The notes beneath the pieces are model-generated. The model was not told where the DNA came from. It was given only the letters and a program-made list of their open reading frames with translations, and ran no database searches. DNA of 64,000 bases, taken from contig NZ_CP061913.1 in assembly GCF_019904175.1 (NCBI RefSeq), positions 3,472,001 through 3,536,000 of the forward strand. Direction: 5' to 3'. A program made the translations under genes and the position numbers. Below are positions 35,659 to 43,205 of this stretch, piece by piece. Origin of the DNA: Dactylosporangium vinaceum. GTDB taxonomy: Bacteria; Actinomycetota; Actinomycetes; Mycobacteriales; Micromonosporaceae. Position 1 is the stretch's first letter, and every line of letters starts with the position of its first letter.

Positions 35659-36288
35659 TCATGCGGTGGCCGCTGTCCATGCTGTGCGGGTGTACGCCGC
35701 GTACAGGTCGGCGCGGCGCTCGTGGTCGGCTGTGCGCATGACCGGACGCGGCTTGTTCGCGGCGTGCTGGATTGTGTGATGTCCGATTTCGTGCATGAGC
35801 CCGTCGAAGAGAACAAAATCGCGCAGTGCGCGGTCAGGCCAATCGACGCGGGTGACGTCCGGCCCGGCCGCGATCAGTGCACCGGCGCGCTCCAGGCGCT
35901 CCCGAGACGCCGGAGTGAGACCACCGGCCAGCACCCACGGCGGGGTCGGCTGCTCGAAGAGCCGGACCAGCCCCGGCGCGCGCAGTTCGGCGACGGGCGA
36001 GCCGAAGCCTGGTAAACCGGGACGCTGGCGCAGTTCGATGCGGCGCAGCCCGTAAGTGGCGGCCGGGCCGAAGAACGTCAGGACCCGGACGATGTCCGCG
36101 GGTGACGCGGGATGGACGAAACCGCGACGCGGCGGGCACACCTCGACCGGCACGTGGCCGGCCCGGCGGCCGGCGGAACGAGCGGCCTTGTGGGCATACG
36201 GAGCGGTTTGGGCGGTACGGCTCAAGAGGCGTTCACGCGCACGTTGTATCAGCGCGCCGGCCGAGTTCAACAGCGATTTTCGACACAC
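35659..36288 (-). CDS. Small metallopeptidase-like protein with HEIGHH motif
   Basis: A protein of up to 209 residues; I do not recognise a named family. The C-terminal third has LFDGLMHEIGHHTIQHAANK (HExxH at residues 166-170) and ADHERRADLYAA 20 residues later with a candidate third ligand Glu190, as in small gluzincin-type zinc peptidases. The N-terminal part (60-150) is alpha/beta. GTG 36288 has no ribosome site and the Arg-rich first 45 residues may not be translated. The end runs into repeat-like sequence. A 34-residue protein gene is divergent from it. Confidence 0.65.
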   Translation of the reverse strand: MCRKSLLNSAGALIQRARERLLSRTAQTAPYAHKAARSAGRRAGHVPVEVCPPRRGFVHPASPADIVRVLTFFGPAATYGLRRIELRQRPGLPGFGSPVAELRAPGLVRLFEQPTPPWVLAGGLTPASRERLERAGALIAAGPDVTRVDWPDRALRDFVLFDGLMHEIGHHTIQHAANKPRPVMRTADHERRADLYAAYTRTAWTAATA

Positions 36289-36372
36289 GCCGAGAAGTGG
36301 AAACGATCACGGAGCGTCATCTAGCGTGGTTACTGGATCGATACAGAGAACATCCGAGAACAGGAGATGCCA

Positions 36373-36477
36373 ATGCTTCCGCTGCCTCCCGTCCAGCCCG
36401 CCGCCGCCCGCCAGCTCCTGCGTGACGCGTGGCGCAAGTTCGACGCCTGGACCCTGCGCGCCTTCAACGCCCGCTAG
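36373..36477 (+). CDS. 34-residue small protein
   Basis: ATG 36373 is preceded by CAGGAG at 6-nt spacing, a good ribosome site. The peptide begins MLPLPPVQPAAARQLL and continues into an amphipathic helix with RDAWRKFDAW, ending FNAR. Codon usage is typical of the genome. It is divergent from the metallopeptidase-like gene, across an AT-richer 84-bp gap that could hold both promoters. A regulatory or substrate peptide for that peptidase is one idea; the family is unknown to me. Confidence 0.6.
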   Translation: MLPLPPVQPAAARQLLRDAWRKFDAWTLRAFNAR

Positions 36478-36483
36478 GTCAGA

Positions 36484-36738
36484 ACGCGCTGTTCGCGCAG
36501 CGCGCTGTTCGCGCAGCGGGCTGTTCGCGCAGCGCGCAACGTGCAGCCCGCGCAGCCCGCGCAACGCGCAGCCCGCAGCCCGCGCAACGTGCAGCCCGCG
36601 CAGCCCGCAGCCCGCGCAACGTGCAGCCCGCGCAGCGCGCAGCCCGCGCAGCGCGCAGCCCGCGCAGCGCGCAGCCCGCGCAGCGCGCAGCCCGCGCAGC
36701 GCGCAGTTCGCACAACGCGCAGTCGGCAAAACGCGCAG
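36484..36738. repeat. 16-bp minisatellite (about 16 copies)
   Basis: CAGCCCGCGCAGCGCG is repeated five times without change near 36633-36705, flanked on the left by variants CAGCGCGCTGTTCGCG and CAGCCCGCGCAACGTG and on the right by decaying copies CAGTTCGCACAACGCG and CAGTCGGCAAAACGCG. Units abut without spacers, so this is not a CRISPR array. It begins 6 nt after the 34-residue ORF. The rest of the 402-bp gap (36739-36879) has no gene. Confidence 0.9.
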
Positions 36739-36879
36739 TATCGACGTTCGGCGCGCAAATGTGCATCGGGCTGGACGTGCGGGTCGCAAGACGTGCAGTG
36801 GGGGATGCGCAGTACGTAACCAGCGTCACGTTGCAGCAGTGCCGTGTCACATCGGGGTGGTCGTGCGGGTCGACCGGGT

Positions 36880-37815
36880 ATGACGACACCAATCGTGGTC
36901 ACCGGCGGTACTGGGACGCTCGGCCGCCTGCTGCTGCCCCACCTGCTCGACGCCGGCCGGTCGGTCCGGGTCCTCACGCGGAGACAGCCGGCCGGCCCGG
37001 CGTCGAGCGGTTCAGCGTCGAGCGACTCAGTGCCGAGCGGTTCAGGCTCTCGCGGCTCAGTGCCGAGCGGTTCAGCGCCGAGCGACTCAGTGCCGAGCGG
37101 TTCAGCGCCGAGCGGTTCAGCATCCGTTGGTCCTGCGTCGGCGGGTCGGCCGGCGGTGGTTGAGTATGCGATCGGCGACCTGGAAACGGGCACCGGCGTC
37201 GTCGAGGCCCTGGCTGAAGCGGACACCGTCGTGCACTGTGCCGGCTCGGCCAAGGGCGATGACGTCAAGGCCGCGCACCTCGTCGGCGCGGCCGTGCGGG
37301 CCGGGGTGAAGCACATCGTGTACATCTCGGTCGTCGGGGCCGAGCGCGTGCCCGTCCGCAGCGCCGTGGATCGGGCGGCGTTCGGGTACTTCGGGGCCAA
37401 ACGGGCGGCCGAACTGTGCGTCGCCGAGTCCGGTATCCCGTTCACGACGCTGCGGGCCAGTCAGTTTCACGAGCTCACGCTCGCCACCGTGCGGCAGTTG
37501 GCCAAGCTGCCGGTCGTGCCCGTGCCGGCCGGTGTGCGGTTCCAGCCGATCGACGGGGCCGAGGTCGCCCGGCGCCTCGCCGAGCTGGCCCTCGGTGAGC
37601 CGGCCGGGCTCGTGCCCGACATCGCCGGTCCGCGCGTGTACGGCTTCGACGAGCTCGTCCGCTCCTACCTGCGCGCGGCCGGGAAGCGGCGGCCGATCCT
37701 GCGCGTGCCGATGGGCGGCGGGGCCTACCGCGCGATCCGGGCCGGGGCGAACCTGGCGCCGGACCGGGCGGTGGGCGTGCGCACATGGGAGCAGTATCTG
37801 GCCGCGAACCGCTAG
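36880..37815 (+). CDS. NAD(P)-dependent epimerase/NmrA-like protein with in-frame minisatellite
   Basis: This 311-residue Rossmann protein has the nucleotide motif VVTGGTGTLGRLLLPHLLDAG at residues 6-26 and VVHCAGSAKGDDVKAAHLVG near 115. It belongs to atypical short-chain dehydrogenases of the NmrA/UDP-epimerase type. An S/G/P-rich insert (residues 41-90) separates the second beta strand from the rest and is encoded by eight 15-bp repeats. Without it the fold would be of normal size (about 265 residues). ATG 36880 starts the Rossmann strand. Its last codons are copied as fossils downstream. Confidence 0.88.
   Translation: MTTPIVVTGGTGTLGRLLLPHLLDAGRSVRVLTRRQPAGPASSGSASSDSVPSGSGSRGSVPSGSAPSDSVPSGSAPSGSASVGPASAGRPAVVEYAIGDLETGTGVVEALAEADTVVHCAGSAKGDDVKAAHLVGAAVRAGVKHIVYISVVGAERVPVRSAVDRAAFGYFGAKRAAELCVAESGIPFTTLRASQFHELTLATVRQLAKLPVVPVPAGVRFQPIDGAEVARRLAELALGEPAGLVPDIAGPRVYGFDELVRSYLRAAGKRRPILRVPMGGGAYRAIRAGANLAPDRAVGVRTWEQYLAANR
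37006..37125. repeat. 15-bp minisatellite inside the epimerase gene
   Basis: Eight head-to-tail copies of a 15-bp unit close to AGCGGTTCAGTGCCG encode Ser-Gly-Ser-Val/Ala-Pro repeats in frame. Copy-number changes would keep the frame and alter only the length of a loop between two Rossmann strands. Confidence 0.92.
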
Positions 37816-38035
37816 AAGGCGGCCAGAGCAGCCGGTGTGCGCACCCGTCCGCGAACCGTCAGAAGGCGGCCAGAGCGGCAGGCGCGCGCACGTGGAAGCA
37901 GTACCCGGCCGCGAACAATTAAAAGGCAGCCAGAGCGGCCGGTGTGCGCGGCCGTCAGAAAGGCGGTCAGAGCGGCAGGCGTGCGCACCCGGGAGCAGGA
38001 CCCGGCCGCGAACCGTCAGAAGGCGGCCGGGGCGG
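37777..38035. repeat. Degenerate 60-bp tandem duplications of the convergent gene ends
   Basis: Five units start at about 37777, 37837, 37884, 37944 and 37981. The first is the true 3' end of the epimerase gene (VRTWEQYLAANR, stop). Later units still encode recognisable relics, such as RTWKQYPAANN and RTREQDPAANR. The last unit supplies the stop and final codons of the membrane protein gene on the other strand. Units 2 and 4 are internally deleted. Confidence 0.85.
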
Positions 38036-39194
38036 TGGCCGGCGGGCGGCTGCCGGCCATGGCTCCGACAAGCGTGACGAACGTCAGGAAGTTCGGCACG
38101 TCGCGGATCTTCCGGCCGCCCAGGATCGCCTTGCCGCCGGGGCGCTGCAGGCGCAGGCCGCCGTTCTCGATCTTCACGCCGGCGACGTCGGTCCATGGGG
38201 CCTGCCGGCCGCGGTTGGTCACGCCGGCCGCGGTGACCGTGTAGGCGCCGAACGGGATCGCGTGGCCCGACTGCAGGTAGCGGACGGCCCGCGGCACCTG
38301 GACGCGGGCCACCTGCTCCTGCAGGATCGGGCCCAGCACCGCCATGTCGGCGGAGAAATTGTTGAGGGCCAGGCTGCGGCCGTCGGCGAAGTCGAGCAGA
38401 TACGCGTAGTTCGTGTTGGTCGTGGCGCCGTACACCTGCTGCCGGATGATCGACTGGTAGATCGAGATGATCTGGTCCCAGCGGTACGCCTGGACGCCGG
38501 CCGCCGTCGCCCGCACGAAGCCGTGCTGGAACAGGTGGAAGCCCAGCTGCCGGGCCTGCTTGGACACCAGCGGCGAGCGGGCGAGCGTCCACGCGAAGCC
38601 GCCCACGGACACGACGGTGAGGGCGCCGAAGATGACGAGCGGGGCGGCACCATTGCCGGCGGTCGCGACCAGGAGCGCGATGCAGATCAGCGCGAACACA
38701 CCCAGCCAGAGCAGCAGCGCGGAGCGCTTGCCCGGCTGCATCGAGCAGGTGTACCCGCCCAGCTGCGCCGCGTACGCGGCCTGCACGGCGTCGGCCGGAA
38801 TGGCCTGGGGCGGGGCGGCGGGCGCCGGGGCGGGCCCGTCCGGCGGCATCGGCACGCTCAGGATCGCGCGGGTGGCGACCTGCGCCGCGGCCCGCTCGCG
38901 CTTGCGGCGCTGCCCGGCGAGGACCTGCTGGACAGCGAGGCCGAAGAACCCGGCGACGAGCAGGCCGCCGATGATGCCGCCCTGGCGCTGGTCCGCGGCC
39001 CGCACCTCGTCGTAGTCCTGCACCAGCCGGGTGCCGTCGTCGGCAGTGCGGACGCAGATGTCGCCGGGGCTCATCACCTTCCCGCCGTCGCCGCATGTCA
39101 CGTCGCCCGTGCCGGAGACGAGGAACCCGGTGATGCCGAGAAAGATCACGCCCATGACGGCGCAGATCACGGCCATGCGGAACTGCGGAATCAC
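38016..39194 (-). CDS. Membrane protein of unknown function
   Basis: GTG 39194 gives a 392-residue protein. Hydrophobic segments lie at about residues 8-26, 75-95 and a pair at 160-205. Between them are a small extracytoplasmic loop with two Cys (GDVTCGDGGKV, GDICVR) and a proline/alanine linker. The C-terminal 190 residues form a soluble region with QHGFVRATAAGVQAYRWDQI, like the PH-type domain of DUF6585-like proteins. The final residues derive from the duplicated repeat at 37777-38035. No enzymatic motif is visible. Confidence 0.7.
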   Translation of the reverse strand: MIPQFRMAVICAVMGVIFLGITGFLVSGTGDVTCGDGGKVMSPGDICVRTADDGTRLVQDYDEVRAADQRQGGIIGGLLVAGFFGLAVQQVLAGQRRKRERAAAQVATRAILSVPMPPDGPAPAPAAPPQAIPADAVQAAYAAQLGGYTCSMQPGKRSALLLWLGVFALICIALLVATAGNGAAPLVIFGALTVVSVGGFAWTLARSPLVSKQARQLGFHLFQHGFVRATAAGVQAYRWDQIISIYQSIIRQQVYGATTNTNYAYLLDFADGRSLALNNFSADMAVLGPILQEQVARVQVPRAVRYLQSGHAIPFGAYTVTAAGVTNRGRQAPWTDVAGVKIENGGLRLQRPGGKAILGGRKIRDVPNFLTFVTLVGAMAGSRPPATAPAAF

Positions 39195-39210
39195 GCTGCC
39201 AACCCCCGAG

Positions 39211-39972
39211 TCAAGAGGCCTCGTAGAGCGCGACGTACCGGCGGTAGAGCGCATCGGCGAGCGTCCCGAGGCGGTGCGCGGAGATGATGTCATGCCCCAG
39301 GCCCCATTGGGAAGGCAGCGTGTCGAGGGTCAATGCGGCACCGGCGGCGGCGGCGATCCGGGCCGGGAGGCCGAACGCCAGGTCGCCGTCGACTGTCGTG
39401 TCACCTGGGGCCAGGACGGCGGCCACCCGGTGCGGGCCGGTGGCCGGGAACCGCCGGGGGAGCCCGGCCGCGATCCGCAGATACTGCGCGACCGCCCTGT
39501 ACGAGTACCCCCGCGAAGAATGCTTGTCGGGTATGAGGCGGTGTCCATAGAGGACACGCAGGGCCGGTCGGGCGGCGGGCGGCACCTGTGATCGGTGGGG
39601 TGCGTAGAGCGGGGCCAGCACCACGAGGCGGCGCACGGACGCGGGGTGGCGGGCGGCGAGCCAGGTGGCGAGGACGCCGCCGCCGGAGACGCCGAGCACG
39701 CCGGTCTCCGCGCCGAGGGCGGTGGCGGTGGCGAGGCTTTCGGTGGCGTAGGCGAGCAGGCCCCGGGCGGTGATCGTCGCGTGGCCGTCGGGGTCGAGCA
39801 GGCCGTGACCCGGTGCGCGCGGGACGACGACGTTGTACCCCTTGCCGTAGAACAGCGCCGCGAGAGGGGCGAGCTGCGCGGGCGAGTGCGTGTAGCCGTG
39901 CAGCAGCAGCACCGACCGCTCGCGCTTCGAGCCGTGCGAGAGTACCCGGGTGTCGTGGCCGTCCTTGATCAC
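39211..39972 (-). CDS. Alpha/beta-hydrolase
   Basis: A 253-residue protein. LLLHGYTHSPAQ forms the oxyanion start, LGVSGGGVLATWL the nucleophile elbow with Ser, a candidate Asp lies in TVDGDLAFG, and GLGHDII supplies the His. It resembles carboxylesterase- or monoacylglycerol-lipase-like enzymes. GTG 39972 overlaps the stop of the response-regulator gene (GTGA), so it is the third gene of a kinase-regulator-hydrolase operon. An envelope-lipid role is possible from context only. Confidence 0.88.
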   Translation of the reverse strand: MIKDGHDTRVLSHGSKRERSVLLLHGYTHSPAQLAPLAALFYGKGYNVVVPRAPGHGLLDPDGHATITARGLLAYATESLATATALGAETGVLGVSGGGVLATWLAARHPASVRRLVVLAPLYAPHRSQVPPAARPALRVLYGHRLIPDKHSSRGYSYRAVAQYLRIAAGLPRRFPATGPHRVAAVLAPGDTTVDGDLAFGLPARIAAAAGAALTLDTLPSQWGLGHDIISAHRLGTLADALYRRYVALYEAS

Positions 39973-40667
39973 GGGGACGAGGGTAGGCCGACCTCGAGGC
40001 GGTAGCCGATGCCGGGCTCGGTCACGAGGTAGCGCGGCCGCGACGGGTCCGGCTCCAGCTTGCGCCGCAGGTTGGCGAAGTGCACACGCAGGTAGTTGGT
40101 CTCCGTCTCGTAGCGCGGCCCCCACACCTCGCGCAGCAGCCGCTTGTGCTCGACGAGCTTCCCCTCGTGCCGGGCGAGCACCTCGATGAGATGCCACTCG
40201 GTCGGCGTGAGCCGCACCGGCTGGCCGTCCGCGCCTGTCGCCTGCTTCGTCGACAGGTCCAGCCGGAAGGCGGCGGTCGCGATGACCGGGGCGGTGGGCG
40301 CCGGCGTGGCCCGCCGCAGCGCCGCGCGCATCCGGGCCAGGAGCTCGTCCATGCCGAACGGCTTCGTCACGTAGTCGTCGGCGCCCGCGTCGAGCGCCGC
40401 GACCTTCGTCGGGCCGGTGTGCCGGGCGGAGAGCACGATGATGGGCACGCTGCTGTACCCCCGGATGCCCGCGACGACGTCGAGCCCGTCGAGGTCGGGC
40501 AGGCCCAGGTCCACGACCACGAGGTCCGGCGGGTGATCCGCGGCCGCGGCGAGCCCTGCCGCCCCGGTCCCGGCCGTGCTCACCCGATATCCCCGGGCCG
40601 CGAAGTTGAGCCGCAGCGCCCGCAGCAGGGGCTCGTCGTCGTCGATGATGAGAACGCTCATGCTCAT
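39969..40667 (-). CDS. kdpE: OmpR/KdpE-type response regulator
   Basis: A 232-residue protein. Receiver domain with acidic residues at 9-11, phospho-acceptor Asp53 in VVVDLGLPDLDG and Lys in YVTKPFG; then a winged-helix OmpR domain (about 135-228, LTPTEWHLIEVLARHEGKLV and HFANLRRKLEPDPSRPRYLVTEPGIGYRL). The best match in style is KdpE. It overlaps the kinase stop (ATGA) and the hydrolase start (GTGA), so all three are co-translated. No kdpFABC potassium pump is encoded here. Confidence 0.88.
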   Translation of the reverse strand: MSMSVLIIDDDEPLLRALRLNFAARGYRVSTAGTGAAGLAAAADHPPDLVVVDLGLPDLDGLDVVAGIRGYSSVPIIVLSARHTGPTKVAALDAGADDYVTKPFGMDELLARMRAALRRATPAPTAPVIATAAFRLDLSTKQATGADGQPVRLTPTEWHLIEVLARHEGKLVEHKRLLREVWGPRYETETNYLRVHFANLRRKLEPDPSRPRYLVTEPGIGYRLEVGLPSSP

Positions 40668-41647
40668 GCCCTGGGTAGCCCCACCGTCACAGTCAGTCCG
40701 CCGCCGGGAGTTTCGGACGCTTCGACGGTACCGCCCATCGCCTCCGTGAATCCGCGGACGATCGCGAGGCCGAGGCCAAGGCCCGTGCCGCCACTGTCGC
40801 CCAGTCGCTGGAACGGTTCGAACATCAGGGCCCGTGCCTTCGCGGGTACTCCCGGTCCGTCGTCGATCACGCGGAGTTCGACGCGATCGCCGGCCGCCGC
40901 ACCCGTGATGCGCACGTGCGGCGCGGCGGCGAGCGCGTTGGCGACGAGGTTGGTGATGACGCGCTGCAGCAGACCGGGATCGGCCCGAGCGAGCGGCAGG
41001 TCGTCCGGCACCCGGTTGTCGACGGCGAGGTGGATGACGACCGCGGCGACCGCCGCGTCGAGAGCTGTCGGTTCGGCGTGCACCGCCAGGGCCCCGGCCC
41101 GCAGCCGGCTGAGCGACAGCAGGTTCTCCACGAGCGCGGTCATCCGGTCCGTCGAGTCCTCGACGGTCTCCAGCAGCGCGGCCTCGTCGGCCGGGGCGAG
41201 CTCGAGCTCCGGGTCCCGCAGGGTCGCCGCGGCCGCCTTGATGCCCGCCAGCGGTGTACGCAGGTCGTGGCTGACCGCGTCGAGCAGCGCGGTGCGCAGC
41301 CGGTCGACCTCGGCGAGCTCCCGCGCCCGGCCCGCGGTCTTGATGGCCACGGCGACCGCCGCCGCCACCAGCATGTAGACGATCAGGACGACGACGTTGT
41401 CGACGCTCGCCACGCCAAGCGTGTGCAGCGGCGGGACGAAGAAGAAGTTCACCACCAGATCGGCGGCCACCGCGGCCCCGAGCGCCGTCCACAGCCCACC
41501 CGCGGCGGCGGTGGCGGCGACCGGGATGAGGTACAGCAGCGTCACGGACGCCAGGGACACGTGGGTGCGCAGCGGCTCCAGCACGAGGGTCGCCGCGGCC
41601 AGGCCGGCCGCGGCGACGACTGTCCCGCGGACGCCTGCGCTGCGCAT
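40664..41647 (-). CDS. DUF4118 sensor histidine kinase (KdpD-like, lacking N-terminal domains)
   Basis: A 327-residue kinase. Residues 5-105 hold the four-span DUF4118 membrane domain of KdpD (ending VVLIVYMLVAAAVAVAI). It is followed by HisKA with His127 (LLDAVSHDLRTPLAG) and a HATPase (NLVANALAAAP, DDGPGVPAKA, GTGLGLGLAIVRG). The large cytosolic KdpD and USP domains found in full KdpD are absent, so potassium sensing by the usual route is unlikely. It works with the co-translated KdpE-like regulator. Confidence 0.9.
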   Translation of the reverse strand: MRSAGVRGTVVAAAGLAAATLVLEPLRTHVSLASVTLLYLIPVAATAAAGGLWTALGAAVAADLVVNFFFVPPLHTLGVASVDNVVVLIVYMLVAAAVAVAIKTAGRARELAEVDRLRTALLDAVSHDLRTPLAGIKAAAATLRDPELELAPADEAALLETVEDSTDRMTALVENLLSLSRLRAGALAVHAEPTALDAAVAAVVIHLAVDNRVPDDLPLARADPGLLQRVITNLVANALAAAPHVRITGAAAGDRVELRVIDDGPGVPAKARALMFEPFQRLGDSGGTGLGLGLAIVRGFTEAMGGTVEASETPGGGLTVTVGLPRA

Positions 41648-41726
41648 ACGGCTCCAGTCTGCCAGGCTCGGGCTCGGCTGTTCGGCCGGTACGCCAGGGA
41701 GGCCCGCGCGTGCCAGACTCACCGCC

Positions 41727-43121
41727 GTGCACTCCACTCGCCGTGTCGGCCGGCGCGCCGTGCTCGGCGCCGGGTTCGCCGCATCCGTGGCCTCGCTCGG
41801 CGCGTGCGGCGACGACCCGGCCCCCACGGCGGGCTCCGGCCCGTCGGCCCCGGCGGATGCCGCGCAGGACGCGGTCGCGGCCGGCGCCGTCACCGACGGC
41901 CAGGGTGGCGTGGCCGGACTGAGCCCGTCGGGCTCGGCGAGCGCCGCGGCGAACGGGCAGATCCTGTCGGCGCCCTACAGCGGCAAGCTCGTCGACACCC
42001 TGAAGCACTTCCTGGTGCCGACCACCGAGAACCCGAAGCATCCCGGCTATGCGGGCGCCGTCGTCCTGGTCAACGTCGGCGGCAAGGTGACCACCCACGC
42101 CGCCGTGGGCGACGCGCTGCGCTACGGCGCCGGGCCGGTCGAGCTGGCGCCGAAGTCGCGGGTGGCGATGCGCCCCGACTCGATCTTCGACGTGGCGTCC
42201 GTGACGAAGGTGTACACCACCATCCTCGCCCTGCAGCAGGTCGATCGCGGCAAGCTGGACCTGGCCGCGCCGGTGTCGTCGTACCTGCCGGCGTTCACCG
42301 GCCCGGGCAAGGACGCCGTCACCGTCCAGATGCTGCTCACCCACACCAGCGGCCTGCCGGTCGGCCCGTCGATCCCGGAGACGTCGAAGCGGCCGGACGT
42401 GGCGGCGCGCTGGGAGTACATCGTCTCGACACCCCTGGCCGACGGCGTCGCACCGGGCACCCTGTTCCGCTACACGAGCCTGGGCCTGCTGCTCATCCAG
42501 CAGATCCTGGAGAAGCTCACCGGCAAGCCGCTCGAGCAGCAGGTGAAGACCGAGCTCACCGGCCCGCTCGGCCTGCGCGACACCGGCTTCAAACCCCTCG
42601 GCTGGCTCAGCGCCGCGGACCGGGCCGCCCGCCTGGTCGCGACCGACGCCCGTACCTCCCGGGGCCTGCTGCGCGGCACCGTCCACGACGACATCTGCAA
42701 CGTCCTCGGCGGCGTGGCCGGCTCGGCGGGCATGTTCACCACCGCCGCCGACCTGTCGGTGCTGGGCCTGATGTTCCTGGGCGGCGGCCAGGTCAACGGC
42801 AGGCGCATCCTCGCCGAGGCCACGGTGCGCAACGCGCTCACGAACAAGAACAGCGGCCTGCCCGCCACGGACGTCGACCGCCCCGCCCGCACCTCCACCC
42901 ACGGCATCGGCCTGGAGATCGACCAGCCCTGGTTCATGGGCCGCCTCGCCGGCTCCGGCGCCTACGGCCACACCGGCTTCACCGGCTGCGAGCTCGTGGT
43001 CGACCCGAAGCGCAGCCTGGTCCTGGTGCTCCTGACCAACCGGGCCCACCCGAACTGGAGCTGGGCCAACCCCGACCCGACCCGCGTGGCCGTCGCCAAC
43101 GTCATCGCCGACGCCGGGTGA
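41727..43121 (+). CDS. Beta-lactamase-fold serine hydrolase, lipoprotein
   Basis: A 464-residue protein from GTG 41727. The N-terminus combines twin arginines (VGRRAVLGAG) with a lipobox SLGAC, so it is probably exported by Tat and lipid-anchored. The catalytic domain (about 85-460) has the SxxK motif in FDVASVTKVYTT, a Tyr motif RYTSLG and YGHTGFTG as the third motif. It resembles class C beta-lactamase, esterase EstB and D-aminopeptidase relatives. The substrate could be a wall peptide or ester. It is divergent from the kinase operon. Confidence 0.88.
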   Translation: MHSTRRVGRRAVLGAGFAASVASLGACGDDPAPTAGSGPSAPADAAQDAVAAGAVTDGQGGVAGLSPSGSASAAANGQILSAPYSGKLVDTLKHFLVPTTENPKHPGYAGAVVLVNVGGKVTTHAAVGDALRYGAGPVELAPKSRVAMRPDSIFDVASVTKVYTTILALQQVDRGKLDLAAPVSSYLPAFTGPGKDAVTVQMLLTHTSGLPVGPSIPETSKRPDVAARWEYIVSTPLADGVAPGTLFRYTSLGLLLIQQILEKLTGKPLEQQVKTELTGPLGLRDTGFKPLGWLSAADRAARLVATDARTSRGLLRGTVHDDICNVLGGVAGSAGMFTTAADLSVLGLMFLGGGQVNGRRILAEATVRNALTNKNSGLPATDVDRPARTSTHGIGLEIDQPWFMGRLAGSGAYGHTGFTGCELVVDPKRSLVLVLLTNRAHPNWSWANPDPTRVAVANVIADAG

Positions 43122-43205
43122 CGACCCCTCGTCACCACCCGCGCTCGGCGCCCCGGATATTGATCGTCATGTACTTCGCGGCCGCATCGGGCCAGGATGC
43201 GACGT

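Noticed and set aside
35354..35680. Cys/Arg-rich short frames in the repeat gap
   Set aside because: Frames exist only because repeats lack stops; no start site or conserved domain is visible.
36484..36738. CRISPR array
   Set aside because: The 16-bp units abut with no unique spacers and no cas genes are present; it is a minisatellite.
40664..41647. Full KdpD
   Set aside because: Only DUF4118, HisKA and HATPase are present; the N-terminal KdpD and USP domains are missing, so the symbol was not given.
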